Part shown: positions 54,324 through 64,000 of the stretch, one piece after another
Layout of the letters: every line of letters starts with the position of its first letter
How positions within the stretch are numbered: position 1 is the stretch's first letter
From: Azorinus chamasolen
Taxonomy: Eukaryota; Mollusca; Bivalvia; Cardiida; Solecurtidae
Direction: 5' to 3'
Assembly: GCA_963576725.1 (NCBI GenBank)
Contig: OY755237.1
Span: forward strand, 60,999,873-61,063,872
DNA length: 64,000 nucleotides
Position numbers and translations under genes: made by a program
Notes under the pieces: generated by a model
What the model was told of the DNA's origin: nothing
Seen by the model: the letters and a program-made list of their open reading frames with translations, nothing else
Databases searched by the model: none

Positions 54324-54639
54324 TAAAAAGTTGAATTGTTTTCCCACCCTGTCTCATGAGTTCTCATTAGAATCACCATGACGGGCCAATTCTAATTCTA
54401 ATGAGTACTCACAGGATAAGGTTTAGAGGAGATGATATACGCAGTTATCTGGAGCTCTGTCTTTCTCCAAATATTTATAATATTTATGCAAATGAATAAA
54501 TAAGAATTTGTTTACTTTGTGAATAACAATACATGTATTGAAACTATTGGGTCTCATGTTTCATTTATCCCTCACAAACCTTTACTAACACTAACCATGA
54601 ATGATTGCATGTACATTATACCCTGCTCCTTTTGAATAA

Positions 54640-54945
54640 AAAAAACCCTTTACTCCATAAATACGCCTTTGCAAACAGAGTAGACCCAGATCAGACGGCT
54701 CCTAAAAGAGCCGTCTGATCAGGGTCTGCTCTGTTTGCTTATGATATAATATATATATGGTTCTACAGTTTCTGCCATGGCCAAAACTTCAAAGTGTTGT
54801 TTTAGCAATAAATATAATCATGTTTTGTTAGTTTATAAAATCCCTTCAATGTGCCGCGTTCCGTTTTTCATTACAACTATTTTGTACATGCATATTCGAT
54901 AGGTTTTGAATTTTGGCAGCATAGAACAGATGAAGGATTTTAACC
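54640..54945 (+). mobile_element. Palindromic MITE copy, complete
   Basis: Starts AACCCTTTACTCCATAAATACG, hairpin CAGACGGCTCCTAAAAGAGCCGTCTG, TCTGCTCTGTTTGCTTATG, GTTCCGTTTTTCATTACAAC, ends GAACAGATGAAGGATTTTAACC. Another diverged copy starts at once (54948-55070: TTTTCATTCTCATCAATGCG, CTACTCTGTTTGCTAATGG). Confidence 0.85.
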
Positions 54946-55070
54946 TTTTCATTCTCATCAATGCGTAGGACCTACTCTGTTTGCTAATGGAATGTATAGG
55001 TCTCACTGTTTGTTTACTTTCTTAAATAGCTACAATGCTGCGCCTTCCATATTTTATTATAACTATAAAC

Positions 55071-55700
55071 TGGCCATGACTGTTGAACACAAACGCACGT
55101 GTAGGTTAACAGGTCACATGAAAAAGGAACCGTGTTTTCCAGTTGTGCTTATGGTTTACGTAGGGTTTCTAATTTGATCATTTCAAGGTCATCCTGACAC
55201 TAATTTTTTAAACTATTACATGATGAATATTATTTTTCAGATTCCTGTAAGTTTTCCTGATCTGTATTAGGTTATTTTTCTCATGAATGGCGATTCGTTT
55301 CTGTCACCTTCATGCAAACTGCTTGGTGCAACAGCTGGCGATTAAAAAAAACAAATAGGATTTTAACTCTTTTTTATACTATATTTGATATATTCTAACA
55401 TCAATTCCAAAAAACCTAAAGATTATAGGATCTTTTCATGATTAATTAGTGGTTTCTTGTTCGTGTGTGTGTGTGTGTTCTGTATTTTGCACTCGTCTAT
55501 CATTCAGCTTCATTTCGCAACATTTTAACTCGTTACAAAATATTGCCACACGCATATTGAAAACTGACAATTCCAATAAAATGAAGATGAATGTCTAAGC
55601 TGTCTAACAAAACCATTTATATAAAAATCCGACGATATATAATGAATGTAGAGAAACTTACACAGATATTGGTGACATTTTTTTATTAAAAATTCGCGAT
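55071..55700. other. AT-rich stretch with a (GT)n run
   Basis: Nothing coding. A GTGTGTGTGTGTG run lies at 55463-55478. Confidence 0.4.
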
Positions 55701-55860
55701 CGCCTCACTATAAAATCTAACCGAGAGCTCGATATCGATTATTTTAGCGATAACGATGTACAGGTAAGCGACGACAAGTGTTTCAGTACATTATATCGGT
55801 TTATAGTTCGATGCCACTCCGTCTGTATTTACTTCGTGGTTTCAGATCAGTGCAAATTTT
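55690..55860. other. Inverted match to the 51.4-kb exon candidate
   Basis: 55807-55845 read on the minus strand gives CACGAAGTAAATACAGACGG and GAGTGGCATCGA, identical over about 33 bp to 51413-51446. On the plus strand next to it are TATAAAA (about 55708) and GTACAG|GTAAGCG (about 55766). A duplicated exon piece or part of a shared repeat. Confidence 0.4.
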
Positions 55861-57135
55861 AATTATCAGAAATCTACTGGAAACGACCAGCAAAACCTAT
55901 TGATTCTGTTATGAGAATAGTCCTGACTGGTCTTCTTATGATTTCTGTATAGATCTACATGTATATAAATATTGTTCTGGCAGACGAAAGAATTGAGGGA
56001 TTGTATTTACTAATTCATCTAATATCAATTCAGCCAGGTGAGTTGTAAAGTTCGAAGTTTTCTCCATTATTTAGTCTTGGTTCGGCAGCTTAAATTTACG
56101 TTTTAACCAGTTTCAATAGCCATTCGAATAATACTTGTATGGTTGTTTTATTACCCTTGTGCTTAATATTCTACTGTGTACAAATGTACCTGTGTACATG
56201 TTTTGTCTTTCTGCTTGATGTACATGTACTGCATGTTTAGATTCTGCTCAATCGATTCACTGCCATGATGTACCTGCATCCTATGGATTAAAAAGGATAA
56301 TCCATTTTTTTCTAAAAACGTAGATATAGATGTAAACCAGGTTTTGGTTCTGGTTTGATAATGAGATATTGGACGTCTGGTCTAGATCTAAAGTGTTGTT
56401 AATGTCATGGCAACCGAATTCTGGGAGTGAAGGGGCATACGAATTAAATTAATCAATGTTATTAAAGAAGCGTATACAGTATGTACATGGTTTATCAAAC
56501 CACGGACCTCGTACACCCACATTCTTTCGTTAAACGGATATGTCTAAACCAACGTGTCGCCTGCTTAAATTCCATGACCTATTCCTTATTTAGAAATAGA
56601 TCACAATTTCCCCATAGTAAGTTGTTTTTACTATTAAACCCTTCCATGTCAAACTTGAAAACTCGGCGTTTGATCAGGATCCAAACCATTTGACACTTAT
56701 ATTAAAGTTTCTTAAGACCCATTCCTCCATACATGTAGGCTCAATTTGGATCCAACCTCTTTGAATAAATCTACCGAAAAGGAGCATTAAGTAGATAAAA
56801 TTATTGTTTTTAGAATTTTGTAATTTGAAACTATTGTGTTAAATAGAGCATATACTCCTATACGTGTAGGAGCAAATGCTCTTTTTATCACATTGGTTTC
56901 AACAGGTGACTTTTACAGAGGCGTAGAAAGGAGTATTTATGGAGGAAAGGGTTAAGTAAAAACTATCATAATTTTTTTATAAAGAAAAGTAGATGAAACA
57001 TGTAAGCAGACAATGATTTGACAGTGACTATTTTAGTGGATTATTACGTCATAATGACAGTGAAGGGGTTTATAGCATACAGTACAGAATACAGCAAACA
57101 CCTCCTTTCAACAACACTTTAAATGAATCCCCAAA
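55861..57135. other. Noncoding stretch, partly MITE-derived
   Basis: No gene. 56640-56700 and 56870-56955 contain edges of palindromic-type elements (GATCAGGATCCAAACCATTTG; CGTGTAGGAGCAAATGC; GGAGGAAAGGGTTAA). Confidence 0.4.
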
Positions 57136-57140
57136 ACTTA

Positions 57141-57393
57141 CAGTGGAACCTCTCTACATCGATACATGTACAAATAAAATGTCTGTTTTAAGACAGGTGG
57201 CAGATTAATGCAGGATAAAATTACTTTTGTCCTGCATTACGCGGCCACTTGTATTCAAAAGATCCAAGGTATTCCTTACTGGGTTGTCTCTTGAGACAGA
57301 TTTGCCATGAAACTCCGATGAGCAACAACCTCTCTACGACGACAATACAGAAGTTTATATCCCCCAGAGTGTTGCTTTGCAGAGGTTATACTG
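57141..57393. mobile_element. 253-bp TA-flanked MITE
   Basis: Ends CAGTGGAACCTCTCTAC and GCAGAGGTTATACTG, with TA at 57139-57140 and 57394-57395. Same TIR type (CAGTRRAACCYCTCTA) as 38618-38773. Interior holds GGCAGATTAATGCAGGA / TCCTGCATTACGCGGCC, an internal inverted repeat. Confidence 0.75.
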
Positions 57394-58230
57394 TAGTTAT
57401 CATTTTTTAATAAATACGTACAGCAAAATATATCTCTCATACATGTACGCCAACTTTCTTTCTTTTTAAAAACATATTTCTTAATTTAAGTGCCACTTTC
57501 TAGTTTTAAAGTAAGCCGGTGGCCTAATATTCGATGTGTTAAAAATGTAACTGCCCCTGATAATAACAAAATTACTGCAAAACCTTATAAAACGAACCCT
57601 GTGACCATACCGAGAAAATGACCTGATTATAGAGGTTCTCAAACCGGTATAGCGAAGTAAAATAACAATTCAAAACAGTTGAATTGGCTGTCATTTAAAA
57701 AAGGTGGTAACTAAACACAGGATACATGTAGTTCCAATATCGGTTTAGAAGGATTATCGGTTAAGGGGCGGCGATTGTAAACAACCATTCTTAAAAATGT
57801 TGATTTGACGATCGTTTAAAACAGATGACAGCTAATTGCAGAATTGAAGTAATTTAGAAAGCTTCTTACTCTTTCTGCATTACCGATTTCCTGTGTAATC
57901 AACCGTCCGTTTTTAGAACAATGTAGGTATTTTCTTTTTTATCCTTTGCGAGCAAGTAGAGCAAGTAAAATAAAATAAAATTTGAAGGGGACAAATGTCA
58001 GCCCTATTCTCCCATGCCCAAATAGGAGAACAAATGTCCTAGAGAGAAAATGTCCGTATACCGAAGGGTAGATACAATGTACAACAAGAAGCTGGAATGA
58101 ATCGGCCTTCAGGAACGGCCTATACATTACCAGCTGAACTTTGGAAAAAAAGATCCCATGATCTGGCCTTTCTTTGAAATGGAGGACATTCTTATTTATG
58201 TGTTGGACATGCCTCATATGTCGAATAGTG
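57394..58230. other. Noncoding stretch
   Basis: 57560-57790 carries more CCGGTATAGCG / CGGTTAAGGGGCGG text typical of a diverged relative of the TA-flanked MITE. The minus-strand ORF at 57939-58217 has no known motif. Confidence 0.4.
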
Positions 58231-58990
58231 GTACACTCAAAAGCCCTTTACTACAAAAGCTCCTCATCTAAAAGCGCCTCACTACAGAAGCCCCTCGATT
58301 AAAAGCCCCTCACTAAAATGGCCAAGGCTTACAAAAGCCCCCCACTATTTTTGTTAATTAATCATTATACTCCAAATATTTGGACAAAGTGGACCAAAAT
58401 CAAAATTACAGCTATCTGGATCTACCCTGTTTGCTGAATGACCAGTTTATAAAGATTCATTAAGTAAGGTAATTAGCACACTCTATACTTATAAAAGTAA
58501 ACATTGTATATCACAAGGAGGAGATTCCTTATATCTATTTAAAACAGGGTAGACCCAAATCAAATCTAAAGCTATATGATCTAGTTCAACCATGTTTGCT
58601 TTGTGACAGTTAATATAGATCCAATAGCTATGGATGATGTAATATTAGCCATATTATTTATAAAATATTATAATATTACCCCAATTAACTTAAACATAAA
58701 CTTTTTCCATTTTCTAATTCCTTAACTTTCTTAAATTTCAAACAGAGTAGACCAAAATCAAAATACTGAGCAATCTGATCTGGATCTACCCTGTTTGCTC
58801 AATGGCAAGCTTATAAAGATTCGTTAAGTAAGGTAATTAGAACACTCCTTTTAAAAGTACAATTAACAAAGCACTTAAAGTTCAATTAATGTTAGTATTG
58901 TTTTTTTGTGAGGGGCTTTTGTAAACCTTGACCATTTTGGTGAGGGGCTTTTGCAAGAGGGGCTTTTGTAGTGAGGGGCTATTGTGATAC
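58231..58990. mobile_element. Element with long inverted arms of AAAAGCCCCTC repeats
   Basis: Left arm 58231-58345 is made of five or six AAAAGCCCCTCACTA-type units, right arm 58910-58990 of the inverse units (TGAGGGGCTTTTG). The ends match: GTACACTCAAAAGCCC and the inverse GGGGCTATTGTGATAC. Between the arms are two direct repeats (GATCTGGATCTACCCTGTTTGCT at about 58415 and 58778, followed by TTAAGTAAGGTAATTAG) and a third more diverged one. No ORF. Confidence 0.75.
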
Positions 58991-59084
58991 ACGCGTTGAA
59001 TAATTTAGATCAACAGTATTTAGAATATTTTAAATCTCGTTTTGTTTTAATAAGATCTAGATATTAAGATATACATGTACAGTC

Positions 59085-59815
59085 TCACGGCGTTCATTTA
59101 TGTGTTGTAAAATGTCTTCTTTCTGGCTACTGTAAAGTACCATATCAGATCTTGTAAAAGTATTTTAGTATAGATCTAGATCATATCAATCTAAACTGTC
59201 TTTAGAACTAGAATTCGCAATAATCTAACTGGTTTTAATCGGTAGGGTTTAATTATGCTTAGCCATAGATCTAATTAGTCAAAGCATAGTTATCTTCTAT
59301 TTTTCGGGAAACTGTTTAACAAATCATAACTTTAGACAATTGGCACATTGTTAGGTAGTTCGGTTTCATTACAAGCATTCCTGTTACGTAATAATTCATA
59401 ACTTTGTTGACAGTGTGTGATAGATGGCAGTTGTGTGACACCGACCCTTGCCCCCTGCTGGGAAATTAGGGGATTTACTGACCATCTGGCACCTTTGATC
59501 GTTACTATTTTCTTATGTCTAGCTAGTAAATTACAGCATACATGTATTTAGGCTGAGTAAGTAATATAATAATATAGACTCCAACTGCCTAACACAATTC
59601 ATTTTCAGTATTTAAAAAAAACAGTTTGTATTGTTAAATGCGGGAAATAAAACTACTGACATTTGAACACTGTAGAACCAGACAAGGTGGCTCAAAAAGT
59701 AACCATCTGACCAGGGTCTTCACTGTGTATTATTCAAAATCAAATAGCTAAGTTAGGTCTTATATAATGAATGGAATCTACAGTTAAACAATGACGGGCC
59801 ATTCCACCTTAAAAT
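59085..59815. repeat. Right arm of the 0.7-kb inverted repeat
   Basis: Inverse of 52325-53080. About 6 kb lies between the arms. Confidence 0.8.
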
Positions 59816-60047
59816 ACAAACCTTCTCTAATATAAACGTGTTTTCAAGCATTTGCAAACAGCGTAGTCCCAGATCATACGCATGATCTGGGCCTGCTCAG
59901 TTTATTTATGGAATTGTAATAGGCCCGACTCTACAATTTCTACCAACATCAAAACAATCTTGTCTACAAATGCCATTCAAAACAATAGCTTATAAATATT
60001 CATGATATCATTATTTCTTACATGAATACTGAACAGGGAAAGGGTTA
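59816..60047 (+). mobile_element. Palindromic MITE copy
   Basis: CTCTAATATAAACGTGTTTTCAAGC, TTTGCAAACAGCGTAGTCCC, ATCATACGCATGATC as a shorter hairpin, CTGCTCAGTTTATTTATGG, end GAACAGGGAAAGGGTTAA. Confidence 0.85.
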
Positions 60048-60119
60048 ATCAGCAAAAGTAACAGAATTACAATAATGTTTTCATAGTTATACAATTCATA
60101 AAACTATGTTTATTAACTT

Positions 60120-60440
60120 AAATGATAAGACTCGGATCAGATTTCTTAAATAAAAGCTGTTTGACCAGGAGTCTGCTCTGTTTGCTTATCCCTTTACCAT
60201 ATATAAACAATGTCCATGCCTTTGCAAACAGAGTAGACCAAGATCTGAAGGCGCCTATTGGAGTCGTATGATCGGGATCAGCTCTGTTTACTATTGAAAT
60301 TATATAAGATCTGACTCTACATTTTCTACAAGTACCAAGAAAAGTCATGGACCGCGTACCTACACCATTATAACAATCAACTTATAAATAGCATGATGTC
60401 ATCTTTTCCGACATAAATATTAAACTGGGAAATGGTTGAA
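60120..60440. mobile_element. Palindromic MITE copies, two diverged
   Basis: 60160-60200 (inverse edge GGAGTCTGCTCTGTTTGC) and 60182-60440 with CCCTTTACCATATATAAAC, TTTGCAAACAGAGTAGACC, GGCGCCTATTGGAGTCG, AGCTCTGTTTACTATTG and AACTGGGAAATGGTTG. Confidence 0.7.
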
Positions 60441-60534
60441 ACCCACCGACAACCAAACTTTAGGTTACGCTTCAGCTAGAGATCCGCACGTCTGACATGA
60501 CCCGGCAACAGAAGTAAAAATTCTGAGAGCATCG

Positions 60535-60735
60535 ACACTTTTCACGTGCTTGCAAACAGAGTAGACACGGATACGATGGCTCTTATAGAAACCGTCTGAT
60601 CAGAGTATTCTCTGTTTGCTTATGAATTTATGTTGAATCTAACTCTATAGTTTTGTTCCAATACCAAATCAGCCTCAGTACATAAGCTATTTTAAAAATA
60701 AATTTAATAAATATTCATGATATCGGTATTTCGGT
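60535..60735 (+). mobile_element. Palindromic MITE copy, truncated right
   Basis: TTTTCACGTGCTTGCAAACAGAG, GATGGCTCTTATAGAAACCGTC, TTCTCTGTTTGCTTATG, ending near ATATTCATGATATCGG where a minisatellite begins. Confidence 0.8.
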
Positions 60736-60738
60736 TTA

Positions 60739-60950
60739 CGGACATTTGCCCCCGGACACTTGCCCCCGGACCTTTGCCCCCTATTTGGGGCCTTAAAAAA
60801 AGGATAAAATATAATTTTGAAAAAAGGGTGGCATTTTTTCCAGTGGCATATATTCCAATGGCATTTTCCCAAATCAGGGTGGCATTTTTTCCAGTGGCAT
60901 TTTTTCCGGTGTCATTTTTTTTCCAGTGGCATTTTTCCGCACACCACATT
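60739..60950. repeat. Two adjacent minisatellites
   Basis: First CGGACA(T/C)TTGCCCC-type units, three copies (60739-60783). Then, after 45 bp, GTGGCATTTTTTCCA units of 16-22 bp, about six copies (60828-60945). ORFs on both strands follow from the repeats and are not genes. Confidence 0.9.
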
Positions 60951-61775
60951 AAGCAATCACTTGCCTTTGAAAATTATACACTAACACTAATTCGATGTTT
61001 TTACGCGGAAACAAAATTTAGTCGATTTTTATTTTAAAAGAAGACAGAAGGAAACCGGTAAGAAAACAAAAAAAACATTTTTAAAAGCAAATTCTTTCAG
61101 CATAATAAATGCAGGTAACTTGGACATTCTCTATAGGACCCTGAAAGTTTAAAAAGATAAAAAAAAAATATGCAGATCAACCCTTAGCCCGCCGAGCGTG
61201 ACTTCCTTAATATTTACAAACAGTTTGTATACTGAACAGATGATGAGTTCCCCAGAGTGTTACTAGGGTCAAATATGTCTGACTCTCATTTTTCTGTTTG
61301 TTTTCAACGAACTAAAGCAATGCTTATTTCATTTATTTTGCAGACTACATTTTTTAAGCGGACGATAATTCAGTATAATGAGGGTCAAATGTTTTGGTCA
61401 TACATTAAAACAATGATCGCTTTGCGTGCTCTACAATGTACGGAAACTACCTTGGTGTTTCAGCGCAGGGGGTCATTGATTTATGGTCATCATTGTGTTA
61501 ATTATTTGGTCATCAATCAAGTTCCGACAACTTTAAAGAAAGACTATCGGGTATTTCCGCTCTTTTGCTACTATCAAGATGTCACAGCTCATTGGTTCAG
61601 TATCTTTAAGACCCACCCATTGAAAATACATAATCCAATAAACTGTCACCTATAGGCGTGTCAATCACCAATAATTGATATTGCTCTTCATAATTGATGA
61701 GCAGCCATCTATATTTCCCACAATATTAACTATAGAATGAATGGGTATTATGTATTCAAAATTTCTTCATATTGT
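60951..61775. other. Stretch without recognised gene
   Basis: A 132-codon plus-strand ORF (61257-61655) has a mixed, somewhat protein-like composition (Ser-Phe-Ile-Leu-Gln-Thr, Cys-Tyr-Tyr-Gln-Asp-Val-Thr-Ala-His-Trp) but no known domain, and no splice sites were found. It could be a decayed element ORF. Confidence 0.35.
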
Positions 61776-61778
61776 ATT

Positions 61779-62027
61779 TTAACCCTTTCCCTCATATGAA
61801 CGTGTTTTCACGCAATTGCAAACAGAGAAGGGTCTTCTCTGACCTCTTAGAGGAGCCGTCTGATCAGGGTCTACTCTGTTTGCTAAGAGAATTTGATAGA
61901 TATATTTCTTTGCTTTGTTAAATAGCTGCAATGTCCCCCCTTCCATATTTCATTTATAACTATTTTTGTCCATGAATATTCAGTAAGTATTGAAATTTTG
62001 AATAAACATAGAACAGGGAAATGTTAA
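61779..62027 (+). mobile_element. Palindromic MITE copy, complete
   Basis: Starts TTAACCCTTTCCCTCATATG, with TTGCAAACAGAG, hairpin side GAGGAGCCGTCTGATCAGGG, CTACTCTGTTTGCTAAG, CATGAATATTCAGTAAG and end AACAGGGAAATGTTAA. This copy shows the TIRs best. Confidence 0.9.
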
Positions 62028-62450
62028 ATAAAACAATCTCTATAAACTTGAAGTTGATGTCGGTGAGGGTTTTGACGTTAGGTTTAAAACCAGTCAATGT
62101 TATTTTACATGTAAGTATTATTTTAAGAAATTGTTAATACAAGATATCCATCCATGCTATCAGATCGGACAAGGCCTTATAGACCAGTTATATTGAATTT
62201 GTCTGTTGTTGTCGTGGAGACATAGCATGCTACGAGCACCTGTGGATCAATACAGGGGCACTGTATTAAAATGAAATATTTATTATGTTTTAGACTTTGT
62301 TATTGTCTGATACATAATTAATAAGCCCATAATATATTTCCTCACCGTCCTTGTCCCTCTCTCTGTGTACAATTGTTGTTGTTTCTAAGAAGTCCTCTCC
62401 CCCAAATAAACATTTACAATGATACGCAATCACAAGGCCAGAAGGGACGT
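62028..62450. other. Noncoding stretch
   Basis: No exon or named repeat seen. Confidence 0.4.
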
Positions 62451-62455
62451 CAAAA

Positions 62456-62497
62456 TCTCTCTCTCTCTCCATCTCTCTCCGTCTCTCTCTCTCCCCC

Positions 62498-62538
<41 letters not shown>

Positions 62539-62715
62539 CGTCTCTTCCACCTCTTACTCTCCCTCTCTGTCTGTCTGTCTGTTTGTCTGTGGCTGTCCCT
62601 ATCTATCTGTCTCTCTATGTGTCTCTCTTTCTGTCTCTGTCTGTGTGTGTGTGTGTCTCTTTCTCCCCCACCCCCCTCTCTCTCTCTCACTCTCTCTCTC
62701 ACTCTCTCTCTTCCC
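62456..62715. repeat. (CT)n-rich microsatellite
   Basis: CTCT, GTCT and TCTG runs over 250 bp, with a GTGTGTGTGTGT section near 62641. The five overlapping ORFs on both strands are artefacts. Confidence 0.97.
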
Positions 62716-62824
62716 GCAGATATAAATGGATTACGTATGACTATCTATCATTTCAACTTTTATATTGGTAATGGAGTAATAATTTCCCCAGGACGAATGG
62801 CAATTTATGCTTGACAGATCCTAT

Positions 62825-62940
62825 AGGAAACCAATGCACACCCTGATCATACAGCCTCTAAGAGCTGTCTGATCTGGGTCTGCACTGTTTTTAAATTGCG
62901 TCAATATATGCTACTAGTATGAAAAGGGTTAATATGACTT
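62825..62940 (+). mobile_element. Palindromic MITE copy, degenerate
   Basis: CACCCTGATCATACAGCC, TCTAAGAGCTGTCTGATC, GGGTCTGCACTGTTT and GAAAAGGGTTAA. Confidence 0.65.
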
Positions 62941-63038
62941 AAATAACATTACGATCGCAGCTTTGAACTCATCTGAAAGACAACGACATACCAATTTTTG
63001 GCTATCTGTTATTTCAGGTGGCTCTTTTATACAGAGTA

Positions 63039-63365
63039 CAGTGCTCCCTCTCTACAACGACACCCTTTGGGATACGAAGATTGTATGTGTTGTTCAGAGG
63101 GAGTTGTTATAGGGAGGGAAAATCAAACATAATTAGCTTGTTTGCAGATTCCCAGATAAGGTGTATTTCGAGAACTAAAACAGTTATGCCTCGATCAAAC
63201 CCTATGTTGTGACCACTCTTTAGAATCGTCACAAAGTGACGGAGGCATAAAGAAAATACGATGGAAAAAGTTGTTTCTGGAGCCTTGTTGTTTCGGAAAC
63301 AGTGATATGCGTTGTTGTAAGGAGGGAATCGTTATTGAGAGGGCCGTTGTAGGGAGGGAGCACTG
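63039..63365. mobile_element. 327-bp TA-flanked MITE
   Basis: Left CAGTGCTCCCTCTCTACAACG, right inverse CGTTGTAGGGAGGGAGCACTG, with TA at 63037-63038 and 63366-63367. Subterminal copies of GGGAGGGAA and TTGTTATAGGGAGG recur inside. CAGT ends and TA duplication point to a Tc1/mariner-type mover. Confidence 0.85.
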
Positions 63366-63900
63366 TAATGATTTATGCAGGCGACTGCTTTGCGCCGTTT
63401 CAAAATAAATTATAATACAATAAGCTACAATAAGTTTCATCTTAATTCTGATATCAACTTAAATCTTGTAGCTGCACTACATGGTCGGTCAAACAAGAAT
63501 AGCTGTAACAGTATAGATTATTAGTGTAGATGCGGTGTATTAGTGTATTAGTGTAGATGCGTTTCGAACTTGATAATTATTTAATCAACTGTTTGCATCT
63601 CTTCGTCGAATGATACCCAGTTCAACCCTTTACTCCATAGGTACTCATTATAGTGCGTTAATCCATTCCTCCACTCAAAAATAGTTCCACTTGATACAAT
63701 CATGAATATGCGCCATAAGAAATATTTCTATATCACAGTAGACGGTAGCTTAAAGCAGGCTGAGAAAAACGCAAAATGGTCCCATTCAGCCTGTTTTAAT
63801 CAAACATCTGTCTTCAATACTGAACACAAACTATGGAGTAAAGTGTTAAGGTTTCAAAAAAAAGTATTTCAACAAATAATGGTTGGATATAAGTCTCCAC
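63366..63900. other. Noncoding stretch with a MITE edge
   Basis: 63625-63690 has AACCCTTTACTCCATAGGTACTC, the left TIR type of the palindromic family, and a partial inverse CTATGGAGTAAAGTG at 63830-63846. The ORF at 63702-63977 runs across this pair and is not a gene. Confidence 0.5.
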
Positions 63901-63902
63901 CC

Positions 63903-64000
63903 CTTTACCCTTTCCCTCATATAAACCTGTTTTCACGCATTTGTCAAGAGAATAGACCTAGATCAGACCGCTCCTAGAGGAACCGTCTGATCAGGGTCTA
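63903..64000 (+). mobile_element. Palindromic MITE copy, cut by window edge
   Basis: CCCTTTCCCTCATATAAACC, TTTGTCAAGAGAATAGACC, hairpin CAGACCGCTCCTAGAGGAACCGTCTG, then the sequence ends. Confidence 0.85.

Noticed and set aside
60687..61037. Lys/Asn/Gly/His repeat ORFs
   Set aside because: Minisatellite units of 15-22 bp read in frame; no evidence of splicing or start.
62290..62814. Long Ser/Leu- and Arg/Glu-rich ORFs
   Set aside because: Products of a (CT)n microsatellite.

Overview
This is a 64 kb piece of AT-rich eukaryotic nuclear DNA. It has introns with GT-AG boundaries, no operons and no bacterial-type gene density, and most of it is interspersed repeats. The repeat mixture (DIRS-type retroelements, a reverse-transcriptase family with an RFAR-type C-terminal domain, many short TIR/MITE families, gene-desert tandem repeats) and the one recognisable gene together suggest an invertebrate, most likely a bivalve mollusc. 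The species assignment is inference only.

The main gene is on the minus strand. A chain of eleven coding exons runs right to left from 38594 to 4980. All but one acceptor are convincing and every junction keeps the reading phase (about 2.0 kb of CDS, about 673 codons). The first exons carry a carbohydrate-binding CBM20-like beta domain. A WHQFDG block and then a long helical region follow, which is the layout of the N-terminal arm of the giant AAA+ / RING E3 ligase RNF213 (mysterin). The AAA+ core and RING were not found, so the rest of the gene probably lies beyond the left edge. A candidate first coding exon (49256-49492) and a small leader exon (49866-49894) lie further upstream and fit by phase and splice sites, but less securely. 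The introns are 0.1-11 kb long and filled with repeats.

Other possible gene parts are weaker: a minus-strand terminal exon at 1220-1421, a minus-strand ORF with its own poly(A) signal at 48007-48245 inside the long first intron, and a plus-strand promoter-like region with exon candidates at 51.4-54.3 kb.

The mobile DNA includes: two related DIRS-like copies (6.45-8.69 kb and 31.6-33.25 kb); two decayed copies of one reverse transcriptase (16.8-18.95 kb plus strand, 42.4-43.6 kb minus strand), each followed by the same 3' tail; at least thirteen further solo or loosely attached copies of that tail; a decayed element with an SGCDT motif (30.1-31.06 kb); a MITE with an 8-bp duplication inserted in the plus-strand reverse transcriptase; three short TA-flanked MITEs; a palindromic MITE family concentrated in 53-64 kb; an inverted-arm element at 58.2-59.0 kb; and several TIR-bounded or tandem 100-200 bp repeat fields. 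No tRNA, rRNA, CRISPR array or bacterial feature was seen.
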